A stretch of DNA of 64,000 nt from Pseudoalteromonas sp. '520P1 No. 423' (GTDB lineage: Bacteria > Pseudomonadota > Gammaproteobacteria > Enterobacterales > Alteromonadaceae). Position numbers and translations under genes: made by a program. Shown one piece after another: positions 8,653 through 18,076 of the stretch. The notes under the pieces were generated by a model that saw nothing but the letters and a program-made list of their open reading frames with translations, did not search any database and had not been told where the DNA came from. The stretch is taken from positions 1,240,001 to 1,304,000 of the forward strand of contig NZ_BBZB01000002.1 in the NCBI RefSeq assembly GCF_001269985.1. The letters run 5' to 3'. Each line of letters begins with the position of its first letter. Positions within the stretch are counted from its first letter, which is position 1.

Positions 8653-9663
8653 TTACAACTGTTCCATAGCATGGTTTAAAATGTGTACAACCATAGCAAT
8701 AGCTGATGGAATAACTTGTTGCGCAGTGTTAAGGCGATCATAATGATTGGTTGAGTTGAGCACTATGCCACCTTGTGCATAAGAAAATGCACCTCCTTGT
8801 GTCAAAAGTGGTCTTACATCGTGTTGATTTACATTTAAAGGGGTAAAATTATCTAATGCATTTTTTACTAAATCAAAGTTGTTTAACTCTTCTTTGTCAT
8901 AATAATCTTTTACCCAAGTTTCCCAACCACTGTGGTTTAGATCTGAAGTAGTCCAAGTATGATGTGGTTGTAATAAATCTGTAGTATGAAATACAAACCC
9001 TAATATTTGTGGGTTCTTAGATTCGATAAAAGATTGATACCAATATTGCCCCAAATTATCAATTGGCTGGAAAGGTGCTTTTTCGAAATCATCATACATC
9101 TCATAATGTGATTGACTTTCAATTCTATAGTTGGCCTCAGTCACGTTATAACTATTAAATTTTGTTTTATCTACATTAAACCAGCCTGTTTCCCCCCCTT
9201 GACCATCATCTAAGTAATCGCCTTTTAACCAAGTGGCAGCCATAGTATCTATTGCACCCCACACGGTTAATTTATCATAATTATATCCACCAAAATCATT
9301 GCCATGCTCGTCATGACCTTGACTATGATTTTGAAAATGCCAATAACTCGTGTATTTAACAATACTTTCGGCGGCTCCCCAAATTGGGGCCTGTACACAT
9401 GAACCAGTTATCGCGCCACATAAGAAAGTATCTTCAAAATCATCGACATCATATGCTGCTTGCCCCATTAAATTCGCTAATGCTGAAGGTGTTGTATTTA
9501 AACTATCAGCCCATAACTTTAGTTTGTTATATTGAGTTGTTTGTGCGTTTCTTTTCATGTATTCAACGGCATCTATCACAATTCTCTTATGTGTTTCTTG
9601 ACTAAAAGCATGTGAATTTATTGAACAAGCTAAAAGTAATGTTCCCGCTATAATTTTATTCAT
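8653..9663 (-). CDS. Secreted zinc phospholipase C/P1-nuclease-superfamily protein
   Basis: The 336-residue protein has a signal peptide ending about SHA-FSQETHKRI; a His soon after the mature N-terminus is typical of zinc phospholipases C and S1/P1 nucleases (which start with Trp; here Phe). Further candidate zinc ligands are in order: D74/D75 (YDVDDFED), H109 (YWHF), then the hallmark block H226-TTD229-LLQPHH235-TW and H244-SGWE248. This matches the H-x3-D-x4-P-x-H and H-x3-E pattern of the fold. Substrate (phospholipid or nucleic acid) cannot be told from sequence. It is first in an operon with SurA-like and membrane-anchored genes. Confidence 0.72.
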   Translation of the reverse strand: MNKIIAGTLLLACSINSHAFSQETHKRIVIDAVEYMKRNAQTTQYNKLKLWADSLNTTPSALANLMGQAAYDVDDFEDTFLCGAITGSCVQAPIWGAAESIVKYTSYWHFQNHSQGHDEHGNDFGGYNYDKLTVWGAIDTMAATWLKGDYLDDGQGGETGWFNVDKTKFNSYNVTEANYRIESQSHYEMYDDFEKAPFQPIDNLGQYWYQSFIESKNPQILGFVFHTTDLLQPHHTWTTSDLNHSGWETWVKDYYDKEELNNFDLVKNALDNFTPLNVNQHDVRPLLTQGGAFSYAQGGIVLNSTNHYDRLNTAQQVIPSAIAMVVHILNHAMEQL

Positions 9664-9893
9664 TTTTATTATCCAAGTGCTGTATTAGGTACAACATTTA
9701 AACTTAGAGTAATGACACTAATGTGACAAATGTTTTACATTATCATTAAATAACATGAAATTATCTAAAGAGGCAGCCCAATAACAGCCAAACAGCCTAT
9801 TATTATTTTATAATTAAGTTTTCAATTACTATACTTGTTAATAAAATGTGATTATTATACGAAATAGATGTATTACTTTAATTAGAGATAACA

Positions 9894-11927
9894 ATGTATT
9901 ACCTGCAACTAACCATAAAACAAAAGATAATTTTAGGGTTTAGTACGATAGGAGTTTTATTAATTGCAGGAAGCAGCTTTTTTTACTACTCACTAAACTC
10001 TATCAGCAACGCCAACCGCAACGTTGAAACCATTGCGGTGCCTGTCCAAAAGCAAAGTAATGCTCTGCAAATTAAACTATTAAATATGATGAAAATAAGT
10101 GCTTTGGGCTTCACTCAAAATGACATTTCATCTATTAATATAAGCATTAAAAATTTTGAAAAATTTAATCTTGAATATTTAAAAGCCGTTACTAGCTTAC
10201 AAAACAAGCTATTTGAAGAACCTAAAATGCTCATTGCATTAAAAAAAACTCAGATTCAATATGTTAATTTTGTAAAGCAAAGCAATTTAATTTTTAGCGC
10301 TAAAACAAATATTGCAAAAGCAAAGCAAAACTATGCTGAGCAATTTGAGATATTTGTACATACCAGAAATAAAGCAAGTGATAACATGCTTGACCTAGAA
10401 ACCATAGATGCGGCTAATCAACTTGCGTTATTAGATGTGGTGATTGGCAGTGGGACCCGAATTGATGATTTATTATTTACTTTAAAAGAAACGATGGCAG
10501 GTTTAAACAGAGTAAGTGATTTAGACACCATCAACCAACATAAAGAGGATGTTGGCTTCCTATTAAGCAACATTCAAGATAACTTTAATTATTTAAATCA
10601 ACAAGCTGAACCATTAAATGATGATCGCTTATTAAATGAATTTACTGCAAATCTTAACGATCTTAATTTACTTTTATCTCAGCCAGGAAAGTTATATGGA
10701 TTACAAAAACAAGCATTAGCTTCAAAACTTCAAGCACAACAAGCTTATTCTACGGCAGAGCAAAGTTTTGATGTAACTTATAAAGATCTCTCTATGTTAG
10801 TCGCATTAGCTGATGAGAAATTTAAAAAAATACAAGAAGCAGCAAATGAAAAAATAATGACAGGTGAAACAATTGCTGTTGTAATGGCTTTAATCTTTGT
10901 GGTACTTGCCAGTTTTATCGCATCCATTACAACCAAGGCGATGCTGGTACCATTAACTGCTGTTAATAAAGCTCTATCGCGTATAGCACAAGGAGATTTT
11001 AGTCACCGAATAGAAAAGCGCAGTAATGATGAATTTGGTACTTTAATCACAAATATAAATAAGCTCAGTAATGAGTTGACCGGTTTACTCCAGGGCATCA
11101 GCAAAGATGCACACTTATTAGATAAATCAGCTGAGTCTACTAATATTCAAAGCCAAAATATAACATCTACAACCAATGAGCAGATTAATCGAGTTGATAG
11201 TGCAAAACAATTAGCTGAACAAATGTACTCTAGTTCATCTTTAGTGTCTGATGAAGCATCTTTGACTGCTGAGCATGTATCCCAAGCCTCTAAATATAGT
11301 CATGAGATCAGAGATATAGCGTATTCAAATAAGCATCGGATAGAATTACTTTCAACCAGTTTAAGAGACTCTGTTGCCGTTATGACACGCTTAAGTGATC
11401 ACAGTAATAGCATTGGAGGTATTTTAGATACAATTGGTAGTATTGCCGACCAAACTAATCTTTTAGCATTAAATGCAGCAATTGAAGCTGCGAGAGCCGG
11501 TGAACATGGCAGAGGCTTTGCTGTTGTAGCTGATGAAGTCCGATCTCTTGCCTCTCGTACACAAGATTCTACAACAGAAATACAAACGATGATAAATGCT
11601 TTACAAAACGAAACTGAAACTGCAGAAACCGCCATTTCTCAAGGGCAAAATCAAGCTTCTGAATGTGTCTCTCAAAGCCAAGAATTAAGTAAAGCAATCG
11701 AGCAAATCGAACATGCTCTGCATACCATAGATCAAATGAGTAAAAGTATTAATGATTCAGCTCAAGAGCAACTGACTTTTAGTCAAAATATTGAGTCAAC
11801 TATGAGTGAAGCTTCTAATGCAGCTAATACAAACGCCAACGAGGCACAAGCTATGTCACTTCGTAGTAAAGCGCTAAATGAACTTGCACAGTCATTAACT
11901 AGCTCAGTGGCAAGGTTTAAACTTTAA
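9894..11927 (+). CDS. Methyl-accepting chemotaxis protein
   Basis: Transmembrane chemoreceptor of 677 residues. TM1 is about residues 12-32 ([21 protein letters not shown]), followed by a long periplasmic helical sensor (33-320), TM2 (about 323-345) and a HAMP domain ([16 protein letters not shown]). The cytoplasmic hairpin has the invariant tip [21 protein letters not shown] and [15 protein letters not shown], which binds CheA/CheW. No C-terminal CheR-tethering pentapeptide is seen. Monocistronic. The ligand is unknown; the long all-helical sensor suggests a helical-bimodular or four-helix-bundle type. Confidence 0.95.
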   Translation: MYYLQLTIKQKIILGFSTIGVLLIAGSSFFYYSLNSISNANRNVETIAVPVQKQSNALQIKLLNMMKISALGFTQNDISSINISIKNFEKFNLEYLKAVTSLQNKLFEEPKMLIALKKTQIQYVNFVKQSNLIFSAKTNIAKAKQNYAEQFEIFVHTRNKASDNMLDLETIDAANQLALLDVVIGSGTRIDDLLFTLKETMAGLNRVSDLDTINQHKEDVGFLLSNIQDNFNYLNQQAEPLNDDRLLNEFTANLNDLNLLLSQPGKLYGLQKQALASKLQAQQAYSTAEQSFDVTYKDLSMLVALADEKFKKIQEAANEKIMTGETIAVVMALIFVVLASFIASITTKAMLVPLTAVNKALSRIAQGDFSHRIEKRSNDEFGTLITNINKLSNELTGLLQGISKDAHLLDKSAESTNIQSQNITSTTNEQINRVDSAKQLAEQMYSSSSLVSDEASLTAEHVSQASKYSHEIRDIAYSNKHRIELLSTSLRDSVAVMTRLSDHSNSIGGILDTIGSIADQTNLLALNAAIEAARAGEHGRGFAVVADEVRSLASRTQDSTTEIQTMINALQNETETAETAISQGQNQASECVSQSQELSKAIEQIEHALHTIDQMSKSINDSAQEQLTFSQNIESTMSEASNAANTNANEAQAMSLRSKALNELAQSLTSSVARFKL

Positions 11928-11977
11928 TGTTAAAAGTAGACCTTAATTCAAATGTTAAGGTCTATTTACATACAATA

Positions 11978-12876
11978 TTAAGGCAAAGATACGCCATTTT
12001 TAAACTCTAGTATTCTATACAATCTTCTCGACTATCATTTATCGATAATGCTTGTTTTACAGGAAGTATGCGTTCAGGGGTGGTTGAACCAATAATAGGG
12101 AAATGGCTGCTGGGTGTTTTAATAAGCACGCTAATATGACAATCCACATTTCACATTGGTATTTTTTAGCTTACTGAGCTAACCCAGTTTCAATTCTTTG
12201 TTGATCATCAGTGGTAAATGAATTTTTCCATTAGGATATGCAATGTCAGCTAATAAGCACGAGGCGATTGGAGTTATTTCATGTTGTTGACATTGATCTA
12301 ATGTGTCATCTAATAAAGTGGTAATGTTTTCAATATTAATTTCAACTTGATTAACTGCCAATGGCATAGAGATCATCGAACGTAACAAGTTAACTTGAGA
12401 AGGCTTAAAGTTACTCACACCAAAATGTTTAACTTTACCGTTTGTAATATATCAAAAGCATCTGCAACTCCTTGCGAATTCTGTGAATAATCAGGTCTAT
12501 ATAATAAAAAACATATCTAATTGCTCGATGCCTAAACGATTTAGAGAGTTATCAATAGAATCTAAAATATATTGTTTAGAAAATCATATATTTTTGGTGC
12601 ATAATCGACATCACTTTAATTAGGCCTGATCCCCGATTTAGATGTGATAAACATGTCATCTCGTAAGCTAGGCGATGCTTTTAGTATTTCATCAAATAAT
12701 AACTCACTTTGTCCCGAGCCATAAATATCCGCATGATTAATGTGCCTCTATCGTACTATGAATAGCATATTGTCCCCTAGCCCGATCTGCTACAAAATTT
12801 TCACCGCAAATACGGATACAACCATAATTCAATGGGATGAATAAATGGCGGTATTTTTGATTGTTTCAAATTCCAT
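11978..12876 (-). pseudogene. Aldo/keto reductase pseudogene
   Basis: Translating the minus strand in several frames gives pieces of one AKR in the right order: an N-terminus MEFETIKNTAIY, LNYGCMRICGENFVADRARGQ, HADIYGSGQSE (catalytic-Asp region), DSIDNSLNRLGIEQLDMF, NFKPSQVNLLRS, VNQVEINIEN, LDQCQQHEITPIA and a C-terminus with FPIIGSTTPERI and RILEFKNGVSLP. At least five frameshifts or stops separate them. The order and full span (about 900 bp) show a once complete YdhF-type oxidoreductase now decayed. The longest surviving open stretch is 12179-12418. Confidence 0.8.
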
Positions 12877-13107
12877 CTGGGACCTACATAAATATTAACA
12901 ATTATATTTTTCTCAGTTAGTTATAGCCTTAATTCATAAAATTAATTGTAAATTAAGACTGAAATATTAATACATACGAATGCATTCAAAAGATTAAGAA
13001 AATGATAACATTTCTTTAACTTAAATGAGATGAATTCCCATTTACAGAGGCAAAAGATTCACGTAAAATTCGCGCCATATTAAAGTAAATTATCTGGAGT
13101 TCTATTC

Positions 13108-13218
13108 ATGTCAAATTTTCAAAATGAAGATACACAATCTAAATATTTCTCAGGATTATTTTATGCTTTAGCAATTTTGTTTTTTTGTTTAATCACATTC
13201 TTTTTTACTGGTGTATAA
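13108..13218 (+). CDS. Possible 36-residue single-pass membrane protein
   Basis: ATG at 13108 with a GGAG ribosome-binding site seven bases upstream. The product has a polar N-terminus MSNFQNEDTQSKYFS and a hydrophobic helix GLFYALAILFFCLITFFF, ending at 13218. The stand-alone small ORF with a good RBS and clean topology resembles small bacterial membrane proteins, but no family is recognised. It could be a chance ORF in AT-rich DNA. Confidence 0.4.
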   Translation: MSNFQNEDTQSKYFSGLFYALAILFFCLITFFFTGV

Positions 13219-13552
13219 ATCGTAAATTGGGTTAGTTTATCTTTATCCTAGTCTTCAAAATTGCCGATAGAACAATTATTAATGTGTTAGCTTATCTATA
13301 TCTTAAAGGATTTAGGTTTAATATAGTATTATATGAAAGTTAACGTATTAGACTATTAACCCTACCCGCTTATTTTCCATTATTTTTATTTTATAATTAA
13401 ATTTTTAAAATTCCATTTCTATTTGTTTCTAACTGACACAGTTAAAATCTGAGATTACATCTAAGAAATAATTAAATTTAATAAAAATGACATATATTCA
13501 TTATATTCTTGATTGAGTGCCATTTTGAGGTACTTATAATTAGGAGTTTATT
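13219..13552. other. AT-rich intergenic stretch, no gene seen
   Basis: 334 bases without a convincing ORF or RNA. It presumably carries the promoter of the exported pair that follows. No clear hairpin terminator or known operator was found. Confidence 0.5.
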
Positions 13553-14515
13553 GTGAATATTAAAACCTTATGTTTAGGCATAGCTTTAGTACAGTCTAGC
13601 TTTATCCATGCCTCTATTTATTCAAATCCAGGAACTGTAGAACAAAATACAAGATATGCTGTTAAAAACTCAGCATTAGATAACGTATTACAACATAGAA
13701 ATCAAAAAGCTTGGTTATATACTGATAATACAGACTCTGGGGGTATAACTGGCTCTTATAGTGCTGGTAATTGGGTAAAGCTGCATGATCGCACTATGAA
13801 AATCGGTGTTGGCTCAATCTCATTTGAATTTAACCCTGCAAAAATAGATTGTACTCAAGGAATGTCGTTTAATTTAGAAGTTGGGGAAGATACTGTCAGT
13901 GTATTTAAGCCAAATTGCGATGATTTACTTGACGCTTCTATTACCTACCCTATTAGTCATTATTTTGATCTCATACCAGATGTTATTAAGCCTAAAGTCG
14001 TTGTACCACTAGACCCATTAGGTTTATTTCAAATAGGTGTTAAATTTGGAGTCGGTGTTGAAGTAGGAGCAGAATTTACAGCTGGTGGTGTAATTGGTGG
14101 CCACAATAATGAGCAACCATTCACGCCTAATGGTGTTAGGAATCCTGATTATGTATATGCGTCAGTGGCACCTTATGTGAGCGGTCAAATTTCTGGAGCT
14201 GCATATACAACTTTTGGACACGGTATTGCTGAGGCTGGTGTAAAAGGTAAATTTAATATCGTAAAGGTACAAGCAAAGGGGTATATGGAAGCAGGGATTC
14301 GTCGAATAGAACATGATGACGGCATACAAGAAGAAGGTTTTTTAGAATTAAAAGTCACAGGAAAACTATCTGGTGGCGATGGAAAATTAGAAGCATATTG
14401 TAAGAAACTTTGGGGATTATTATATTTCAGCGCAAATTTAATGAAATGGGATCCTATATACACTTATGAACGCACTTTTTTTGAATATGCTAGTCCTTCT
14501 TGGGAAAAAATTTAG
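13553..14515 (+). CDS. Exported beta-rich protein of unknown function
   Basis: The 320-residue protein starts with GTG, preceded by AGGAG at a normal distance. The signal peptide is MNIKTLCLGIALVQSSFIHA. The mature part alternates glycine and hydrophobic residues (IGVKFGVGVEVGAEFTAGG, then GVKGKFNIVKVQAKGYMEAG), which suggests amphipathic beta-strands or a barrel-like sheet. It has four cysteines in the mature part and ends ASPSWEKI. No family is recognised. It is followed by a hairpin and, 53 bases on, by an anchored protein; the two are probably co-transcribed with attenuation between them. Confidence 0.7.
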   Translation: MNIKTLCLGIALVQSSFIHASIYSNPGTVEQNTRYAVKNSALDNVLQHRNQKAWLYTDNTDSGGITGSYSAGNWVKLHDRTMKIGVGSISFEFNPAKIDCTQGMSFNLEVGEDTVSVFKPNCDDLLDASITYPISHYFDLIPDVIKPKVVVPLDPLGLFQIGVKFGVGVEVGAEFTAGGVIGGHNNEQPFTPNGVRNPDYVYASVAPYVSGQISGAAYTTFGHGIAEAGVKGKFNIVKVQAKGYMEAGIRRIEHDDGIQEEGFLELKVTGKLSGGDGKLEAYCKKLWGLLYFSANLMKWDPIYTYERTFFEYASPSWEKI

Positions 14516-14527
14516 ATAATTAAATTC

Positions 14528-14552
14528 AATAGCGAAGATTGGCTTCGCTATT
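14528..14552 (+). terminator. Intra-operon hairpin, possible attenuator
   Basis: The 10-bp stem AATAGCGAAG / CTTCGCTATT with a 5-base loop ends in TTTTATAGG, between the two genes of the exported pair. The U-tract is short, so partial read-through into the second gene is likely. Confidence 0.55.
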
Positions 14553-14568
14553 TTATAGGAATAAATAA

Positions 14569-16176
14569 ATGAAACCGACTTTTAAAATAATAGCGCTCGT
14601 TTTTATTGTGGCTTTATTATTTCTTTATAATTTAAATGTAGGCAAAACACCACCTGTTGTTAATGCTCAATTTGAACTCAGTACCAATATATCTAACGAT
14701 GTTCATAGGAAAAAAAACACACTAAATGGATTTAATTTTAAAATTAAAACAATATTATCAACTAATAATAAAATTAGTAATCAATCAAGTTTTGAAGGTA
14801 AGTTTTTATTAAAGCCCGAAGAAGTAAACAACCAATATCTTGGACAGATAAAGGATGTAAAAATTGTTAGTCAAGTCGGTGAAGAATCAAATACAATTAA
14901 TATATCCAAAAGCATTCCATTTAAGGTCAAATACAATAACTTTGTATTTGACCAGGTTAATTTATTAAAATTAACAGCTGATCATCCAGTTAATGCAATT
15001 AAAGTTTTACTAAAACAGCTTTCATATCAATTTGATAAACCATTAAAAATAACCAGCGCGACTAATGAAACTGAATATAGATATAAAAGAAATGGAAATA
15101 GCATCACACGAACAGCGGTATATAGAGATTACTTTAACAGTGATCTAAATTTGCAAAGAATAAATCAAAATGAAAATTGGGAAATGTTATTAGACAAAGA
15201 AAATAATATCATTAAATTGAATTTTACTAATCAAAATTTATTTAAAAATGATATTAATGAATTAAATTTAACACAAGAAATAGAAGTCACAGTAATTAAT
15301 TCGAAAACAGAATTTAAAAAATTAAGTTATGAACTAGATGCTAATTCTAGTATTAGTGCCATTCATCTAATGCAACCTAAAAAACACGAAATATTAAATG
15401 AAAACCAACTTTTAAACGCAATAGCACAGTTAAAACACAATATGCAAAATGAATCATTATTATCAGAGGTCGGGCGCTATTTGGGTGAAAATTATGATAC
15501 AGATAAATTATTGGCTCTATTAAATGGTAGCCCTAACGCGTCAGCATTAATATATGCGCTACAAAAATCAAATACACAAAAATCTGAAATAAGTTTAATA
15601 AATTTACTTGAGCACCCAGATCTACAGGCTCAAAATCAGCAAAGAGTGATCATGTCTTTGGCACGCTTAATTAATGCGAGTGATTATGCTTTTACAAGTT
15701 TAAAAGCAGTAGCTGACAATAAAGAGCATCAATACTCGAATACAGCATTATTAAATATAGGATCTGTAGCTAAGAACTCTCCTGATCTCGCAGCTGAAGT
15801 TGAACACTACTTATCAGACCAGCTTACCAATTCGAATAAAACTGCAATGACCTTATTAGCCATTAATAATTCAGGTTCAAATAAACTAAATGCAAATGTA
15901 TCAAATTTACTCGGGAATAAAAATGCGGAAGTAAATATCGTTGCTTTAAAGATATTAGCAAAAGATATCAAATACCAAGATCGTCTTATTGATTATGCAA
16001 GTACAAGTAATAATCCTAAAGAAATTATAGCTGTAGCCCAAGGTTTGAGGCGTGAAAATAGATCTCTATCAGCAAGTCAAAAAAAAATTATTGAAGCAAA
16101 ATTGGCCGAAACTGAACATCCTATTTTAAAAACTCAATTATCTGAGTTATTAGTAATATCTAACAAAACTTTTTAA
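14569..16176 (+). CDS. Membrane-anchored protein with beta-rich N-half and helical-repeat C-half, unknown function
   Basis: The 535-residue protein has an N-terminal anchor KIIALVFIVALLFLYNL. Residues 30-280 are beta-rich and very Asn/Lys-rich, with strand-like segments such as FNFKIKTIL and KSIPFKVKYN. From about 285 the chain is helical with HEAT-like units (LLNAIAQLKHNM, ALIYALQKS, RVIMSLARLIN, ALKILAKDIK) to the end. A beta domain followed by a helical superhelix recalls the lipovitellin/vitellogenin N-terminal module, but this is only a layout resemblance. It lies downstream of the exported beta-rich protein, likely in the same operon. Confidence 0.65.
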   Translation: MKPTFKIIALVFIVALLFLYNLNVGKTPPVVNAQFELSTNISNDVHRKKNTLNGFNFKIKTILSTNNKISNQSSFEGKFLLKPEEVNNQYLGQIKDVKIVSQVGEESNTINISKSIPFKVKYNNFVFDQVNLLKLTADHPVNAIKVLLKQLSYQFDKPLKITSATNETEYRYKRNGNSITRTAVYRDYFNSDLNLQRINQNENWEMLLDKENNIIKLNFTNQNLFKNDINELNLTQEIEVTVINSKTEFKKLSYELDANSSISAIHLMQPKKHEILNENQLLNAIAQLKHNMQNESLLSEVGRYLGENYDTDKLLALLNGSPNASALIYALQKSNTQKSEISLINLLEHPDLQAQNQQRVIMSLARLINASDYAFTSLKAVADNKEHQYSNTALLNIGSVAKNSPDLAAEVEHYLSDQLTNSNKTAMTLLAINNSGSNKLNANVSNLLGNKNAEVNIVALKILAKDIKYQDRLIDYASTSNNPKEIIAVAQGLRRENRSLSASQKKIIEAKLAETEHPILKTQLSELLVISNKTF

Positions 16177-16312
16177 TGAAGAAGATCAAGTTATATGATC
16201 TTTATTTAGATTTTATAACTTGCTCTCAGTACATGAATACGCGTTATAACAATTAATTACTAACATTTTAACTCATAAAAAGTGAAATTAAGCTAGTCTA
16301 AATTATACAGAT

Positions 16313-17545
16313 GTGAGTTTAGACGTTATTAACTCATTAATGCACCCACATGCTACACTTACAGCAAGTTTGCCTGTGAGGATGGATAATGGTTCAACAC
16401 AATATTTTACTGGATATCGCTGTCGTTATAATAATTTATTAGGGCCTTCAAAAGGCGGCATAAGATATCATCCAAATGTAAACCGCCAAGGAGTAGAAGC
16501 CTTAGCTTTATGGATGACCATTAAATGCGCCATTGTTGGCCTCCCCTATGCTGGCGGTAAAGGTGGCATTACTGTTGATGCCAAAAAACTTTCAGCCATG
16601 GAAATAGAACGATTATCCAGAGCTTATGTTCGAGCAATGGCTGATTTTATTGGACCAGACACAGATATACCTGCACCTGATGTATATACCAATGCCAGAA
16701 TTATGGGTTGGATGATGGACGAGTATGAAACGATAAAAAGAGTAAAAGCACCTGGTGTGATCACAGGTAAACCAATAAGCTTAGGTGGTAGCTTAGGTGG
16801 TAGCTTAGGTCGTGATGATGCAACTGGCCGAGGTGCTTATTTATGTATAAAACAGTTAGAGTCTAAAAATAAATGGCAACCAAATAATATCACTGTTGCA
16901 GTACAAGGGTTTGGTAATGGCGGGTATCACGTTGCTAGGCTATTACATGATGATGGCTATAAAATAGTGGCTATTAGTGACTCTCAAGGTGGGATTTATT
17001 CCGATAACGGCTTTGATGTTGACAGTATTTACAAAGGTAAACAAGAAACAAATCGTATTACTGCGCTTTATTGTAAACATTCAGTATGTGAGTTAGTCGA
17101 TCATGATGTGATCACTAATGAGCAGTTACTAGAGCTTGATGTTGATATTCTAATCCCAGCGGCACTTGATGGTGTGATCACTACTAAAAATGTGAATAAC
17201 ATTAAAGCAAAAAATATTGTTGAAGTAGCCAATGGCCCAATTATTGGGGAAGTTGATCATATTATCGCACAAAAAGGCATCACTGTTATACCTGATGTTT
17301 TGGCTAATGCCGGTGGTGTTACAGTAAGCTATTTTGAATGGGTGCAAAACAAAAACGGTTATTATTGGTCGTTACCTGAAGTACATAATAAATTGGCCAC
17401 TATTATGAACCAAGCATTTTCTGAAATATGGGATATTTCAATGAACGAGAAAGTAAGCATGAGAGATGCTGCTTATATGCTTGCTATGCGCCGGTTTGAT
17501 AAAGCCGTAAGTGCACATGGCACACAGCAATACTTTTCAAATTAA
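16313..17545 (+). CDS. Glu/Leu/Phe/Val dehydrogenase family protein, N-terminus shortened
   Basis: NAD(P)-dependent amino-acid dehydrogenase (glutamate dehydrogenase type). Motifs: GPSKGGIRYHP, the catalytic-Lys region LPYAGGKGGITVD, DIPAPDVYTN, Rossmann VQGFGNGG and the C-terminal ANAGGVTVSYFEWVQN. Of the usual ~430 residues about 25 are missing at the N-terminus. The frame upstream of the GTG still reads ASLNYTD like relatives but is cut by a TAA at 16289-16291, so the start is eroded. A 12-bp unit is tandemly repeated at 16778-16813, adding four residues (GGSLGGSLGR instead of GGSLGR). It could be recently inactivated or altered; the rest is clean. Confidence 0.82.
   Translation: MSLDVINSLMHPHATLTASLPVRMDNGSTQYFTGYRCRYNNLLGPSKGGIRYHPNVNRQGVEALALWMTIKCAIVGLPYAGGKGGITVDAKKLSAMEIERLSRAYVRAMADFIGPDTDIPAPDVYTNARIMGWMMDEYETIKRVKAPGVITGKPISLGGSLGGSLGRDDATGRGAYLCIKQLESKNKWQPNNITVAVQGFGNGGYHVARLLHDDGYKIVAISDSQGGIYSDNGFDVDSIYKGKQETNRITALYCKHSVCELVDHDVITNEQLLELDVDILIPAALDGVITTKNVNNIKAKNIVEVANGPIIGEVDHIIAQKGITVIPDVLANAGGVTVSYFEWVQNKNGYYWSLPEVHNKLATIMNQAFSEIWDISMNEKVSMRDAAYMLAMRRFDKAVSAHGTQQYFSN
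16778..16813 (+). repeat. 12-bp tandem repeat inside dehydrogenase gene
   Basis: AGCTTAGGTGGT occurs at 16778-16789 and 16790-16801, followed by AGCTTAGGTCGT at 16802-16813. Family members have one unit fewer, so this is a recent in-frame duplication in the glycine loop before the Rossmann domain. Confidence 0.85.
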
Positions 17546-17593
17546 CTTTATTTTATCTCTTATAGTTACGCTACATATATTGTAACCATAGAC

Positions 17594-18073
17594 TCATATA
17601 TTACATGAGGGTATTTCATATTTATTAAGTAGGTTTATCAGTTTATCTTTTGGTGTATAACCTTGTGTTTTAAAAACTAATTTCCCTTTAGCATTAAAAA
17701 TAAGCATCATAGGTACTGGGCTTTTAGTACCTATTGCATTAATGATGTTTCTACTGGCGATATATGCAGGGAAACTGTTGTGCTCCCTTTTCAATTCCAT
17801 TTTTAATTTTTGCTTTGAACCTTGTACGCCAAGCATCACTGTTTGCAGCGTTGGGCAAATTTTTTGTAACTTTTTAAGGACTTTATGTTGTCGTTGACAC
17901 CAGCGACAGTTGGGCATAAAAAAAGAAGTTAACAACGGTGAGCCACTATACATATTTAGGGTGTAAGGGGTTTGACTACTGATATCAATACGCTGCATTT
18001 CTTCTTGATAAATGCTCTGTGCATTGGCATAAAAGCCAAATGCACATAAACCCATTAAAAGATATTTTAACAT
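17594..18073 (-). CDS. Exported thioredoxin-fold protein with CxxC
   Basis: The 159-residue protein has a signal peptide MLKYLLMGLCAFGFYANA. The redox motif C56-R-W-C59 sits in FFMPNCRWCQRQHKVL, the thioredoxin active-site position, and the cis-Pro region is KSPVPMMLIFNAKGKLV. It probably acts in the periplasm as a thiol reductant or oxidant. It follows a TonB receptor after three bases, so they are one transcript. That receptor carries its own CxxC in the plug, which makes a functional redox link an attractive inference. Confidence 0.78.
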   Translation of the reverse strand: MLKYLLMGLCAFGFYANAQSIYQEEMQRIDISSQTPYTLNMYSGSPLLTSFFMPNCRWCQRQHKVLKKLQKICPTLQTVMLGVQGSKQKLKMELKREHNSFPAYIASRNIINAIGTKSPVPMMLIFNAKGKLVFKTQGYTPKDKLINLLNKYEIPSCNI

Positions 18074-18076
18074 TTA

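Noticed and set aside
6956..9663. Toxin-antitoxin or anti-phage defence operon
   Set aside because: All three products carry export or anchor signals and none shows a defence domain; a secreted enzyme with helpers fits better.
14185..14463. Minus-strand ORF opposite the exported beta-rich protein
   Set aside because: It is an antisense shadow with no start signal and the plus strand has a clear signal peptide and RBS.
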